NCBI RefSeq assembly: GCF_027497195.1
Contig: NZ_CP114905.1
Span: 6,645,001 to 6,709,000, forward strand
Origin: Streptomyces sp. WMMC500
GTDB taxonomy: Bacteria; Actinomycetota; Actinomycetes; Streptomycetales; Streptomycetaceae
DNA: 64,000 bases
Direction of reading: 5' to 3'
Below the pieces are notes generated by a model. It did no database searches. It saw only the letters and a program-made list of their open reading frames with translations, and was not told the origin of the DNA. A program made the position numbers and the translations under genes. This document shows positions 35,259-44,379 of the stretch, in pieces; position 1 is the first letter of the stretch; each line of letters begins with the position of its first letter.

Positions 35259-35276
35259 CCGCTGATCGATCAGCGG
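35259..35276. promoter_or_regulatory. 18-bp palindrome between GH and LacI genes
   Basis: CCGCTGATCGATCAGCGG is a perfect 18-bp palindrome without a loop, overlapping the stop codon of the GH gene and 38 bp upstream of the LacI start. It could be an internal operator for a LacI promoter or the stem of an attenuating hairpin; the sequence differs from the GCGC-centred LacI sites nearby. Confidence 0.45.
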
Positions 35277-37075
35277 TACACGCCGAACTCGTAGAGCGAG
35301 TACCCGTATCCGGTGCCCCGCGCGGTGCCGTTCATCCGCACGTAGCGGCCGGTGCCGGAGACCTCCAGGTCGTCGATCCCGCCGTTTCCCGCGGCGGTCT
35401 CGTACACCGTCTGCCAGCTCTGCCCGTCGTCGGAGACCTGGATCGCGTACGCCTTGGCGAAGGCCCCCTCCCACGCGAGCTGGACGTGCGAGAACGTCGT
35501 CCGCTCGCCGAGGTCCACGCTCAGCCACTGCGGGTCGGCCCACGAGCTGGCCCAGCGGGTGGTGTAGCTGCCGTCGGTGGCGTCGCCGGCCTCGCAGGGG
35601 CAGCCGCCGTAGGCGTCGGTCTGCTCGGTGGACGCCGTGGACGGCTTGCCCTGCGCGACGTTGGTGCCGTCGACCGGGGGCGGGACGACCTTCACCGACA
35701 GCGTCTCGATGCCGACGTTGCCCTTGCCGTCCGCCGCCCGGAGGTACACCTTCCACACGCCGAGCCGGTCCGGTGCCGTCACCGCGAACGTCCCGTCGCC
35801 GGTCTGCCGGAACTGCGCCGGCCGCAGCGCCTTGTCCTGGTCGATGTAGTTGCTGTTGACGAGCACCTCGTACGTCACGGCGTCCCCGTCCGGGTCCGCG
35901 ACGTCCGCGGAGAGCGTGAACTCCCTGCCCGCCGGCACGGATCCGGGGTTCTCGGCCGCGAGGCCGGAGATCACGGGAGGGGTGTTGTCGCCGCCCGTGT
36001 CGCGGCCGTACGCCTCCTTGACCGCGTAGTACGACAGCCGCCGCTGCCTGTCCGGGGTGAGGTTGAACCACACGCCGCCGAAGTCGTTCTCGATGCCGTA
36101 GTGGAAGAGGGTGGCGCCGAGCGCGACGCCGTCGTGGCCGGTGACGCAGTCCCACGCGCTGCCGTAGCCCTCGGCCTTGGCGACGTCGGACGGCTCCTCG
36201 GGCACGCCGTTGGCGTCGTCCTCGACCTCCCACTCGCCGGCCGGGCCGCCCTCGGTGACGATGTACGGCTTGTCGTACCCGCCGGCCTCCCACGCCGCGC
36301 GCACGTCGCAGACGGCGGCGTAGGAGTTGACGGCGTACAGGTCGAGGTCGGGGGCGTTCTTCTTGTAGTACGGCCAGGCGCCGACCCAGGCGTCCGTGGA
36401 GGTCACCGGGTGGTTCGGGTCGACCTCGTGGATGCGCTTCGCGACGTCGTTGACGAAGGTGGTGTACGCGTCGCGCTGGCGCTCCAGCTCGGCGCCCTCG
36501 TAGCAGTTCTGCAGCCCGAGGACCGACTCGTTGCCGACGTTCCACATCAGCACCCCGGGGTGGTCGCGGTACTCCTCGACCCAGCGGGGGAACTCGGCGA
36601 GCATGTCGTTCTTGTACGCGGTGTCCGTGACGTAGTCGACGCAGCCGCCGCTGCCCGGGCCGCCGCCGGGCTGGAGCCAGAAGCCGGCGATGACCTTGAC
36701 GCCGTTGGCGGCGGCGGCGTCGAGCAGCGGCCTGGTGGTGGCGTCGGTGCCCCAGGTGCGTACCGTGTTGGCGCCCAGGGACGCGACGTCGGGCATGTAG
36801 TCCGCGGCCTGGGCGACGGGCGGGCCCCAGGTCAGGCCCTTGACGGTGTACGGCTGGCCGTCGACGGTGAGCTGCCAGTCGCCCTGCGAGCCGGTGACCT
36901 CGACGACGCTCGCGGCGGCGGCCGAGGGCTCGGGGGCGGGCTGTGCGCCGGCCGGGAGGGCGGTCGTCAGGCCGGCCAGCAGGGCTCCGGCGGCGACCAC
37001 GGCGGCGACGGCCGGCAGGCGCTTGGCGCCCCGGGGTCTCGCCGTGCCGGGGCGTGCGGGGGGTTGAGGGTGCAT
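35270..37075 (-). CDS. Secreted clan-A glycoside hydrolase with C-terminal F5/8-type (CBM32-like) module
   Basis: A 601-residue exported protein. The signal helix (AVAAVVAAGALLAGLTTAL) ends near AGAQ. A TIM-barrel domain (about 55-355) has the clan GH-A acid/base in MWNVGNES (Glu183) and the nucleophile in YIVTEGG (Glu275), as in GH2/GH5-type enzymes. An Ig-like module (about 365-465; PPVISGLAAENPGSV) and a discoidin/CBM32-like module (about 471-601; NVAQGKPSTASTEQT, RYVRMNGTARGTGYGYSLYE) follow. The substrate is probably a plant or fungal beta-glycan. It follows the DUF1996 gene by 30 bp in the same operon. Confidence 0.85.
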   Translation of the reverse strand: MHPQPPARPGTARPRGAKRLPAVAAVVAAGALLAGLTTALPAGAQPAPEPSAAAASVVEVTGSQGDWQLTVDGQPYTVKGLTWGPPVAQAADYMPDVASLGANTVRTWGTDATTRPLLDAAAANGVKVIAGFWLQPGGGPGSGGCVDYVTDTAYKNDMLAEFPRWVEEYRDHPGVLMWNVGNESVLGLQNCYEGAELERQRDAYTTFVNDVAKRIHEVDPNHPVTSTDAWVGAWPYYKKNAPDLDLYAVNSYAAVCDVRAAWEAGGYDKPYIVTEGGPAGEWEVEDDANGVPEEPSDVAKAEGYGSAWDCVTGHDGVALGATLFHYGIENDFGGVWFNLTPDRQRRLSYYAVKEAYGRDTGGDNTPPVISGLAAENPGSVPAGREFTLSADVADPDGDAVTYEVLVNSNYIDQDKALRPAQFRQTGDGTFAVTAPDRLGVWKVYLRAADGKGNVGIETLSVKVVPPPVDGTNVAQGKPSTASTEQTDAYGGCPCEAGDATDGSYTTRWASSWADPQWLSVDLGERTTFSHVQLAWEGAFAKAYAIQVSDDGQSWQTVYETAAGNGGIDDLEVSGTGRYVRMNGTARGTGYGYSLYEFGVYR

Positions 37076-37105
37076 GGGAGGGGTCCTCCAGCGGTGGGGG
37101 GTGGG

Positions 37106-38203
37106 TCAGGGAAGCTCGTAGTCCTCGTTGAGGGCCGCGCCGGCTTCGGGGTGGGTCTCGTCGTAGCCGCGCGCGTTGCACTGGAGCGCGCCGACGACGC
37201 AGTGGTCGACGAGCGCCTTGAGCGTCGCGTCGTCCCAGACGTTGATGAAGTCGTAGTGGAAGGAGTAGCCGCGACCGCTGGAGAGCGCGACCCGCGACAT
37301 GTCGCCGTTCACGGGGAACGCCATCTTGAACTCGATCATCGGCAGCGCCACCGGGTGGCTCTGCGGGCAGACGTCGTTGTTCGTACCGGCCTTGACCACG
37401 GGGTACGCCATGTGGCTCTTGTGGTCCGGGGTGTCCAGGTAGCGGCCGTCCCAGCAACTGGGGGCCTGCATCCGGATGTTGAGCTGGGTGTCCTGGGAGC
37501 CGGGGCAGGTGGCGGGGATGTCGACGTTGAAGTAGCTCTCGCCGCACTCCCAGCCCTCGACGAAGCCCGGGTGGTTGCGGAACTCCTCGGCGCTCTGCAG
37601 CGGGTTGCCGACGACGAAGCGCAGCCCCTTGGGGAACGGGCGGACGCTGGTGTAGTCGGTGACGCCGGCCTTGTAGTAGATGACCTGCTCGCCCACGGGC
37701 AGCACGGGCCGGCCGCCGTTGAGGACGGTGGGCATCCAGTAGCCGGACTTGTCGCCGGGCGCCTTGCACGCGGTGCCGCCGGCGTCGAGGGAGGCGGTGG
37801 TGCTGTGCGCGTCGGTGGTGTCGTTGCCCATGAAGGTGTGGTCGTGGGACTTGCCGGGCTGGCCGGGGTAGACGATGGGGTCGTCGGGCTTGGTGTGGGT
37901 GACGGAGCAGTTGGCCTGGAACTCGTGGAAGTAGCGGTGGGGCGGCTCCTTGTCGGACGGTACGACGCCGGTGACGGGCGGTTCCGCGGGGATGTAGCCG
38001 TCGCCGTCGGGGTCGTCGCCGGAGACGGCGGGGCGGGGCTGGGCGTGGCCGGCGTGTGCGGGTTGGTCCGCGTCGTCGGCGGCTGCCGCCGTGGTGCGGG
38101 CGCTGGCCGTCTCGCCGGTGACGGCGATGGCACCGAGTGCGGTGACGCACAGGGCCAGGGCCAGGGCCGGCAGGAGTACGGCGTAGAGGCGCGATCTCCT
38201 CAT
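37106..38203 (-). CDS. Secreted DUF1996 protein
   Basis: A 365-residue exported protein. A Sec-type N-terminus (LYAVLLPALALALCVTALGA) leads into a DUF1996 domain: FHEFQANCSVTHTKPDDPIV, GKSHDHTFMGNDTTDAHST, SGYWMPTVLNGG, WDGRYLDTPDHKSHMAYP. The many conserved His and Cys residues suggest a metal or disulfide-stabilised site. DUF1996 proteins are common in fungi and actinomycetes, and their activity is not established to my knowledge. AGGAGG lies 6 bases before the ATG. First gene of a leftward group with a GH enzyme and LacI regulator, so a role in polysaccharide use is inferred. Confidence 0.85.
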   Translation of the reverse strand: MRRSRLYAVLLPALALALCVTALGAIAVTGETASARTTAAAADDADQPAHAGHAQPRPAVSGDDPDGDGYIPAEPPVTGVVPSDKEPPHRYFHEFQANCSVTHTKPDDPIVYPGQPGKSHDHTFMGNDTTDAHSTTASLDAGGTACKAPGDKSGYWMPTVLNGGRPVLPVGEQVIYYKAGVTDYTSVRPFPKGLRFVVGNPLQSAEEFRNHPGFVEGWECGESYFNVDIPATCPGSQDTQLNIRMQAPSCWDGRYLDTPDHKSHMAYPVVKAGTNNDVCPQSHPVALPMIEFKMAFPVNGDMSRVALSSGRGYSFHYDFINVWDDATLKALVDHCVVGALQCNARGYDETHPEAGAALNEDYELP

Positions 38204-38237
38204 CGGAGCCTCCTGGGGGTGGGGGAGGGAGAGAGAG

Positions 38238-38255
38238 CGGGAGAGCGCTCTCCCG
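38238..38255. promoter_or_regulatory. LacI-type operator upstream of DUF1996-GH-lacI
   Basis: CGGGAGAGCGCTCTCCCG is a perfect 18-bp palindrome centred on GCGC, 35 bp before the DUF1996 start. It resembles LacI-family operators with an insertion relative to the CebR box. It is the likely binding site of the LacI protein encoded at the end of the same operon. Confidence 0.6.
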
Positions 38256-38485
38256 TTGGGCTGGATGGTTACGCTCCGGAGAACGGCCGTCAAGAGAGCG
38301 GGCACGGACCCGTGGCTCGATATGCGGGAACGCGTCAAATGTCCGGCCGATTACGGCAGTTGACGGGCGGGCGCGGAGCGGGCCGCGGGGTGGCCGTCGA
38401 TACGGTCCGTACGCCCCGCGCGTGCCCGTACCCCGGAGATCGCCTGCCTCGCGCCCGTACGCCCTCCGGTTCGTACCATGCACCG

Positions 38486-39094
38486 ATGCCGGACTCCGAC
38501 CTGACGCCGTACTGGAACACCAACGTCGCGCGCCACCCGGGCATCCTGCGCGCCGTCCCCGAGGGGTGCCGCGACGCGCTCGACGTCGGCTGCGGCGACG
38601 GCCTCCTCGTGCGCAAGCTCGCCGCGCGGGCGGAGCGCGTCACCGGCGTCGACAGCTCCCCGGAGATGATCGCCAGCGCGCGCGAGCAGGCCGCCGGCCG
38701 CCCCGGGGTCGGCTTCGTCGCGGGCGACTTCCTCACCGCCGACCTGCCCGCCGCCGGCTACGACTTCGTCTGCTCTGTCTCGGCCGTGCACCACATGGAC
38801 TTCACCGCCGCCCTCGCCCGGATGCGTGACCTGCTGCGTCCCGGCGGCGTCCTCGTGGTCGTCGGCCTCGCCCGCGAGGCGAGCGTCGGGGACTGGGCCG
38901 TCACGGTCGCCGCGGCGCCCGTCGTACGGACGGCGAAGGTGCTGCGTCGCGCCTCCGGTCCGGCCGCCATGCCCTGCGCCGACCCGCGGATGAGCTACGG
39001 CGCGGTCCGCGCGGAGGCCCGCCGTCTGCTCCCGGGCGTGGACTACCGCCGCCACGTGCTGCGCCGCTACAGTCTCACCTGGCGCGCCCCCTGA
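38486..39094 (+). CDS. Class I SAM-dependent methyltransferase
   Basis: A 202-residue methyltransferase. Motif I is ALDVGCGDGLLVRKLA (about 31-46), followed by TGVDSSPEMIASA (acidic loop), VAGDFLTADLP, and LLRPGGVLVVVGLAR. The fold is the small ubiE/methyltransferase-11 type; substrate unknown. No ribosome site precedes the ATG. Instead TACCAT ends 6 bases upstream, so the mRNA is probably leaderless. The end of the gene runs into a degenerate tandem repeat. Confidence 0.85.
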   Translation: MPDSDLTPYWNTNVARHPGILRAVPEGCRDALDVGCGDGLLVRKLAARAERVTGVDSSPEMIASAREQAAGRPGVGFVAGDFLTADLPAAGYDFVCSVSAVHHMDFTAALARMRDLLRPGGVLVVVGLAREASVGDWAVTVAAAPVVRTAKVLRRASGPAAMPCADPRMSYGAVRAEARRLLPGVDYRRHVLRRYSLTWRAP

Positions 39095-39170
39095 CTCACC
39101 CGGCGCGGCCCCCGGCTCACCCGGCGCGCCTCGCGACTCACCTGGGGTGCCGTCTGACTCACCCCGCCCG
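39071..39170 (+). repeat. Degenerate 20-22 bp tandem repeat at gene end
   Basis: About five units built on CTGACTCACCCGGCGCGGCC start near 39071, 39091, 39113, 39134 and 39154. The first unit encodes the last residues of the methyltransferase and the second contains its stop codon. The units differ by several substitutions. No coding function beyond the stop. Confidence 0.6.
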
Positions 39171-39241
39171 CGTGCGAGTTCACCTCCTCGTCACGTTTCG
39201 CGGTCTACGCCCCCGGCCGCCGGGCTCCTAGGCTGATCAGC

Positions 39242-40225
39242 ATGCCGACCCACCGCATCAGCGCGCCCCTGCCCTCCTTCGACCCCGCCGAGGCGGAGGT
39301 CGTCATGCTCCCCGAGGCCCCCGAATCCGGGTACTGGACCGGCTGCCCCGGGGTGTTGTACGAGCCCGAGCGGGGGCGGTGGCTGATGACGTACCGCCGC
39401 CGGCGGCCCCGCGGCCACCCCGGGGGCGAGCGCGGCTGGCGCTGCGCGGTCGCCGTGAGCGAGGACGGGGTGGACTTCTCCGACGTGTGGGCGGTGGAGA
39501 GCAAGCAGTTGGGGACGGACTCGATGGAGCGCTTCAGCCTGCTGCCCACCCCCGGCGGCTACCAGCTCTATCTCAGCTACGTCGACCCCGCCGACTCCCG
39601 CTGGCGCATCGACGTCGTCGACGCCGCCGCACCCGACGCGTTCGACCTCGCCGGGGCGCGCCCCGCGCTGACCGCCGCCGGCACCGGCACCGAGGGGGTC
39701 AAGGACCCGTACACGCTGCGGCACGGGCCGCTGACCTACCTCTTCGCGAGCTACGCGCGCGCCGGGCTCGCCGCAGCCGACGCCGAGCGCGCGCACGCCA
39801 CCGCCGACATCTACAACACCGGTGTCACCACCCACCCCACGGGCCTCGCCGTCTCCCTCGACGGCGGCGCGACCTTCGCCTGGCAGGGCGAGACCTTCCC
39901 CACCGGCAGCGGCTGGGACTCCTACCAGACCCGGCTCAACTCCGCGGTCCCGCTCGGCCCGGGCGCCGGCTGGCTCGGCTTCTACGACGGCATCGCCTCC
40001 CACGAGCAGAACTACGAGGAGCAGTGCGGCCTCGCGCTCTCGTACGACCTGCGCACCTGGCACCGGATCAGCACCGAGGGGCCGTGGGCGACCGTCCCGT
40101 ACGGCACGGGTTCGGTGCGCTACGTCGACGCGGTCGTAGCTGAGGGCACGTGGCACATCTACTTCGAGGCCGCCCGCGCCGACGGGGCGCACGAACTGCG
40201 GTTGGCGCGCGTGCCCGTGGGCTGA
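39242..40225 (+). CDS. Five-bladed beta-propeller glycosidase-like protein
   Basis: A 327-residue cytoplasmic protein whose pattern matches the GH43/GH32/GH130-like five-bladed propellers: GYWTGCPGVLYEPERGRWLM, CAVAVSEDGVDFSDVWAVE, LLPTPGGYQLYLSYVDP, GTEGVKDPYTLRHGPLTYLF and GLAVSLDGGATFAWQG. A conserved Asp/Glu set could act on a glycoside, but I cannot fix the catalytic residues. TAGGCT ends 7 bases before the ATG and no ribosome site is present, typical of a leaderless transcript. Stand-alone gene. Confidence 0.65.
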   Translation: MPTHRISAPLPSFDPAEAEVVMLPEAPESGYWTGCPGVLYEPERGRWLMTYRRRRPRGHPGGERGWRCAVAVSEDGVDFSDVWAVESKQLGTDSMERFSLLPTPGGYQLYLSYVDPADSRWRIDVVDAAAPDAFDLAGARPALTAAGTGTEGVKDPYTLRHGPLTYLFASYARAGLAAADAERAHATADIYNTGVTTHPTGLAVSLDGGATFAWQGETFPTGSGWDSYQTRLNSAVPLGPGAGWLGFYDGIASHEQNYEEQCGLALSYDLRTWHRISTEGPWATVPYGTGSVRYVDAVVAEGTWHIYFEAARADGAHELRLARVPVG

Positions 40226-40239
40226 GCGGGCGGCCGGGC

Positions 40240-40317
40240 CGTGGTGCGGCGGTGCCGCGGTGCCCCGGTGCCGCGGTGCCGTGGTGCGGCGGTGGCGCGG
40301 TGGCGCGGTGGTCCGCT
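40240..40317 (+). repeat. Low-complexity GGTGC/GCGGT repeats
   Basis: About 78 bp made of permutations of GCGGTGCCGCGGTGCC and GGTGGCGCGGTGG, between two rightward genes. Non-coding by codon logic; possibly slippage-generated. Confidence 0.5.
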
Positions 40318-40401
40318 GCGGCGCGGAACTGTGACCGTGCTGTGGCCGGCGGAGTGACCGCCGTCACAGCCGAGCCGCATCCGCCCTGGTCGACTGGGCG
40401 G

Positions 40402-41289
40402 ATGCATCCCGCCACGCGCCGGTCCCGCGTACGTCACGCCCGCCCTCGCGCCACCCTCGCCCTCGCCGCCGTACTGCTGCTCGCCGCCTGCGGTACGGAG
40501 TCCGCCGGCGGCGCCGTGGACGCCGGGGCGCCGACCGCGCCCGGCAACCCGACGCCGGTGGAGGTCGACGGCGTGACCGTCACCCGCGTCCACACGGAGG
40601 CGGCCACCGCGGCGCCGGTGCGGGTGGAGTTCGAGATCACGAACCGCGGGGCGGAGGCGATGACGTACACCGTCACCTTCGAGGTACGCGCCGCCTCCGG
40701 TGAGGCGCTGTCGTACCCGACGCAGATCGTGCAGGCGGTGCCGGCGGGCCGTACGGTGCCGGGGCAGGTCGAGGTCTCGGAGCCGCGGGCGCGCGGCGGC
40801 GGCGCGCAGGTGCAGATCGGCGAGGTGCGCAGCGTCCCGGCGGACGAGGCACCCTCGGAGGGCGGGCCGTGCCCGCCGGCGGGGGTGCGGCTGTACGCAG
40901 ACAGGGGCGACGCCGCGATGGGGCTGCGCGTGGTCGGGCTGCACCTGGAGAACTGCGGCACCGGGGTCCACCGGCTGGAGGGGTACCCGCGCCTGCAACT
41001 CCTGGACGAGGACCACCGGGAGATCGGCGGCGTACGCATCCACCGCGGTGGCGCCGCCATCGCCGCCGGCACGGGCGCGGACAACCCGCCCCGGCCGCTG
41101 GAACTGAAGCCGGGAGAGCGGGCGATGACCCTGCTGGTGTGGCGCAACACCGTGGAGGCGGGCGATCCGGTCAACGTCCCGTACGTACGGGTGCGGGCGA
41201 AGCCCGGCGCGGCACCGGTGACGGTGACCCCGGAACTCGACCTCGGCACGACGGGCGAACTCGGCGTCGGCGCCTGGCAGAAGACGTAA
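40402..41289 (+). CDS. DUF4232 lipoprotein
   Basis: A 295-residue lipoprotein. The signal peptide ends with lipobox LLAAC (Cys30). Residues 50-150 form an Ig-like domain (VRVEFEITNRGAEAMTYTVT). The C-terminal part is a DUF4232 domain: CPPAGVRLYADRGDAAMGLR, LHLENCGTGVHRLEGYPRLQ, LELKPGERAMTLLVW. It would sit on the outer face of the membrane; DUF4232 has no firmly assigned activity. The ATG lies inside GGCGGATG, with no good ribosome site, so the start is uncertain by a few codons. Stand-alone. Confidence 0.8.
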   Translation: MHPATRRSRVRHARPRATLALAAVLLLAACGTESAGGAVDAGAPTAPGNPTPVEVDGVTVTRVHTEAATAAPVRVEFEITNRGAEAMTYTVTFEVRAASGEALSYPTQIVQAVPAGRTVPGQVEVSEPRARGGGAQVQIGEVRSVPADEAPSEGGPCPPAGVRLYADRGDAAMGLRVVGLHLENCGTGVHRLEGYPRLQLLDEDHREIGGVRIHRGGAAIAAGTGADNPPRPLELKPGERAMTLLVWRNTVEAGDPVNVPYVRVRAKPGAAPVTVTPELDLGTTGELGVGAWQKT

Positions 41290-41500
41290 CCACCCCATCC
41301 CCGCACTCCCGCCCAAGGGTAGCCGCGCCCTGTGACATCGCCCCGAGGGCAGCGCCGCCGTCTCGACCCGTGCGCCCCGAACTCCGGCCCGTCGAACGCC
41401 CTCCTGGAGCGCCGCTGCCGGACGGTCATCCGCTCCCGGAAGGCCGTGGGCGGGGCTCGGTGTCAGAGGAGGCGCCTACCCTTGGGCGGGCGTGTGGGGT

Positions 41501-41992
41501 TCACCTGGTGAAGGTGCGGATGCGGTAGCGCAGGCCGGTGCGGCTGAGCTGCCAGCCGCCGTCCTCGGCGAGCCGCCACTCCGGTCCGGGCGCCGGCGCG
41601 TACGTGTCGCCGGCCACCGCCGTGTCGACCTCCGTGACCGAGAGCGTCGTGGCGTGCGGCAGCGCGGCCCGGTAGACCTCCCCGCCGCCGATCACCCACA
41701 CCGTGGCGCCGGGCCCGCCCGCGGCCGACTCCAGCGCCCGGTCGACGGACCCGGCGCGCACGGCGCCGTCCGCCGCCCACCGCGGGTCGCGCGTCACCAC
41801 GACGTTGCGCCTGCCGGGCAGCGGCCGGAACCGCGACGGCAGCGAATCCCACGTCCTGCGCCCCATCACCACCGGGTGGCCGAGGGTGGCCGCCCTGAAG
41901 TGCGCCATGTCCTCGGGCAGGCGCCACGGAACGGCGTTGTCCGCGCCGATCACGCCGCCGCGCGCCTGCGCCCAGATCAGCCCTACGTTCAC
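41501..41992 (-). CDS. folA: Dihydrofolate reductase
   Basis: A 163-residue protein with the DHFR sequence from the first strand on: [30 protein letters not shown] (substrate loop and conserved acidic residue in PEDM), [12 protein letters not shown] (NADPH site) and [14 protein letters not shown]. It reduces dihydrofolate to tetrahydrofolate, replenishing the cofactor used by thymidylate synthase. The GTG start overlaps the thyA stop (GTGA), a conserved actinomycete pairing. Confidence 0.97.
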   Translation of the reverse strand: MNVGLIWAQARGGVIGADNAVPWRLPEDMAHFRAATLGHPVVMGRRTWDSLPSRFRPLPGRRNVVVTRDPRWAADGAVRAGSVDRALESAAGGPGATVWVIGGGEVYRAALPHATTLSVTEVDTAVAGDTYAPAPGPEWRLAEDGGWQLSRTGLRYRIRTFTR

Positions 41993-42786
41993 ACCGCGAC
42001 CGGGGCCTTGATGGCCGGGTGGTGCCGGTAGCCGACCACCTCGACGTCCGCGTAGGCGTAGTCGAAGAGCGAGTCGGCCTGGCGCAGCCGCAGCTTCGGG
42101 AACTCGTACGGGGCGCGCGCAAGCTGCTCCGTCACCTGGTCGACGTGGTTGTCGTAGATGTGGCAGTCGCCGCCGGTCCAGATGAAGTCACCCGGTTCGA
42201 GGCCGGTCTGCTGCGCCACCATGTGCGTGAGCAGGGCGTAGCCGGCGATGTTGAACGGGACGCCGAGGAAGAGGTCGGCGCTGCGCTGGTAGAGCTGGCA
42301 GGAGAGCCTGCCCTCGGCGACGTAGAACTGGAAGAAGGCGTGGCACGGCGGCAGCGCCATGCCCTCCAGTTCGGCGACGTTCCAGGCGGAGACGATCATC
42401 CGGCGGGAGTCGGGGTTGCGGCGCAGCGTGTCGAGCACGTCGCTGATCTGGTCGATATGCCTGCCGTCCGGCGTGGGCCAGGAGCGCCACTGCACGCCGT
42501 AGACGGGGCCCAGCTCGCCCTCGGCGTCGGCCCACTCGTCCCAGATGGTGACGCCGTGCTCCTGGAGCCAGCCGACGTTGGAGTCGCCGCGCAGGAACCA
42601 CAGCAGCTCGTACACGATGGACTTCAGATGCACCTTCTTGGTGGTGATCAGCGGGAAGCCCTGCGCGAGGTCGTAGCGCAGTTGGTGTCCGAAGACACTC
42701 CGGGTGCCGGTGCCCGTCCGGTCGGCCTTGGCCGTCCCGGAGGTGAGCACGGTTCGCAACAGGTCTTCGTACTGGGTGTCCGCCAC
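41989..42786 (-). CDS. thyA: Thymidylate synthase
   Basis: A 265-residue enzyme with all hallmark motifs: [32 protein letters not shown], catalytic Cys148 in [10 protein letters not shown], and [10 protein letters not shown] near the C-terminus. It methylates dUMP to dTMP with methylene-tetrahydrofolate, producing dihydrofolate for the adjacent FolA. The start is GTG at 42786. Cytoplasmic housekeeping gene; two-gene operon with folA. Confidence 0.97.
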   Translation of the reverse strand: MADTQYEDLLRTVLTSGTAKADRTGTGTRSVFGHQLRYDLAQGFPLITTKKVHLKSIVYELLWFLRGDSNVGWLQEHGVTIWDEWADAEGELGPVYGVQWRSWPTPDGRHIDQISDVLDTLRRNPDSRRMIVSAWNVAELEGMALPPCHAFFQFYVAEGRLSCQLYQRSADLFLGVPFNIAGYALLTHMVAQQTGLEPGDFIWTGGDCHIYDNHVDQVTEQLARAPYEFPKLRLRQADSLFDYAYADVEVVGYRHHPAIKAPVAV

Positions 42787-42868
42787 AGCGGTCGAGTGTA
42801 CTGCCGCCCACCAGGCAGAGCGCGAAACGGAACCTCCTCCTCCCCCGGGCGGTCGGTGGCGTACGCGC

Positions 42869-44305
42869 CTACTTGCGGCCGTGCCGCAGCCCGTGCACGG
42901 CCGCGATGGCCGCCGCCGCGCCCGCCGCGATGCCGGCGACGACGAAGCACAGGACGTACGCGTCCACGGTCGGCACCTCGGTGCCGTCGATGACCTGTGC
43001 CGCCAGCACCGCCGCGGTCGCGGCGCTGGCGATGCTGCCGCCGGCGGTACGGACGAGGGAGTTGATGCCGCTGGCGATGCCGCTCTGGTCCATCGGCACG
43101 TGCTGGACGGCGAGCGTGCCGAGGGCCGCGTAGGCGATGCCGATGCCGAGGCCCTGGATGCCGCTGAAGATCATGATGTCCAGGGCGGAGTCGTGCATGA
43201 GCGCCAGCCAGACGTACGCGACGCCCGCGACGACCGAGCCGAGGGACAGGGTCCAGGCGGCGCCGACCCGGGCCTCGATGCGGCCGGAGAGCGCGGAGAA
43301 GATCAGCATGGTGAAGGTGCTGGGCAGGAGGTACAGGCCGACGTCCAGCACCGAGCCGCTGAGTCCGTAGCCCACCTCGCTCTCGGGGGTCTGGATGAAG
43401 TTCGAGATCAGGGTGAAGGCCGCGAACATCGAGAAGCCCAGGAGCAGCGAGGCCAGGTTGGCCGACAGGGACTGGGGGCCGACCAGGATCTGCAGCCGTA
43501 CCAGCGGCTCGCGGATCCTCAGTTCGACGGCCACCCACACCGCGCACAGCACGACCGCCGCCGCGAACAGGCCGAGGATGCGGGCGTCGGTCCAGCCCCA
43601 CGAGTTGCCCTGGCTGATGCCGATCAGCAGGCTGACGAGCCAGCCCGCGAGCAGGGCGGCGCCGACGAGGTCGGGGCGGCCGCCGGCGCGGCGGCCGGAG
43701 TCGCGGGTGCAGAAGAGGACGAACAGCAGCCCGACGGCGGCCATGGCGGCGGCTATCCAGAAGACCGGGTGGTGCGAGTCGGTGTTGTCGGCGATGAGGC
43801 CGGCGACGAGCATGCCGACGGCACCGCCGACGCCGAGGGTGGCGCTGACGACGCCGATGGCGGTGGTGACCTTCTCGCGCGGGTAGGAGTCGCGGATCAT
43901 CCCGATGGCCAGCGGGATGACGGCCGAGGAGGCGCCCTGGAGGGCGCGGCCGACGATGAGGACGGCGAGGGAGTCGGATATCGCGCAGACGACGGAGCCG
44001 GCGACGAGCAGCCCCATCGTCACCGAGATCATCTTCTTCTTGCCGTACATGTCGCCGAAGCGGGACAGCAGCGGCGTGGCGACCGCCCCGGCGAGCAGCG
44101 TCGCGGTGAAGACCCACGAGACGGCGGCGACGGAGATGTCGAACGTCTGCATGAGCTGGGGGAGCAGGGGCAGCACCAGCGTCTGCTGCAGCGATACGAC
44201 GAGCCCGGCGGTGGCCAGCGCGAGCAGCGTCGGGCCGGGTCCGGAGGACGGGCCGACCCGGTCGGCGCGGCCGTCCTCGGCCACCGTGGTGGCGGTGTCT
44301 GTCAT
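42869..44305 (-). CDS. MFS transporter, DHA2-type multidrug efflux
   Basis: A 478-residue major facilitator with about 13-14 membrane helices. MFS motif A reads [14 protein letters not shown] (about 79-92), motif C-like [16 protein letters not shown] follows, and the N-terminal helix contains [17 protein letters not shown]. Such proteins export drugs or metabolites by proton antiport. It is divergent from a MarR-family gene, with inverted repeats in the 74-bp gap. Substrate-responsive control by MarR is the expected arrangement. Confidence 0.9.
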   Translation of the reverse strand: MTDTATTVAEDGRADRVGPSSGPGPTLLALATAGLVVSLQQTLVLPLLPQLMQTFDISVAAVSWVFTATLLAGAVATPLLSRFGDMYGKKKMISVTMGLLVAGSVVCAISDSLAVLIVGRALQGASSAVIPLAIGMIRDSYPREKVTTAIGVVSATLGVGGAVGMLVAGLIADNTDSHHPVFWIAAAMAAVGLLFVLFCTRDSGRRAGGRPDLVGAALLAGWLVSLLIGISQGNSWGWTDARILGLFAAAVVLCAVWVAVELRIREPLVRLQILVGPQSLSANLASLLLGFSMFAAFTLISNFIQTPESEVGYGLSGSVLDVGLYLLPSTFTMLIFSALSGRIEARVGAAWTLSLGSVVAGVAYVWLALMHDSALDIMIFSGIQGLGIGIAYAALGTLAVQHVPMDQSGIASGINSLVRTAGGSIASAATAAVLAAQVIDGTEVPTVDAYVLCFVVAGIAAGAAAAIAAVHGLRHGRK

Positions 44306-44337
44306 CGGGGTGGACTCCTGCGGCGGGAGGTGGATTA

Positions 44338-44376
44338 CTTGACTTACGCAAGCATGTGGTCCTTAGTTGAGTCAAG
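44338..44376. promoter_or_regulatory. MarR operator candidate in divergent promoter
   Basis: CTTGACT (44338-44344) and its complement AGTCAAG (44370-44376) form an inverted repeat. Inside the right arm, TTGAGTCAA (44367-44375) is itself a 9-bp palindrome, and CTTG...CAAG (44338-44352) makes a second short dyad. All lie between the MFS and MarR starts, in an AT-richer patch. Confidence 0.55.
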
Positions 44377-44379
44377 CAA

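Noticed and set aside
35084..38480. Plus-strand open frame of over 1100 codons opposite the DUF1996, GH and LacI genes
   Set aside because: The minus-strand frames contain complete enzyme and HTH motifs; the plus-strand product is compositionally biased and featureless. Only its last part (from 38486) is a real gene, the methyltransferase.
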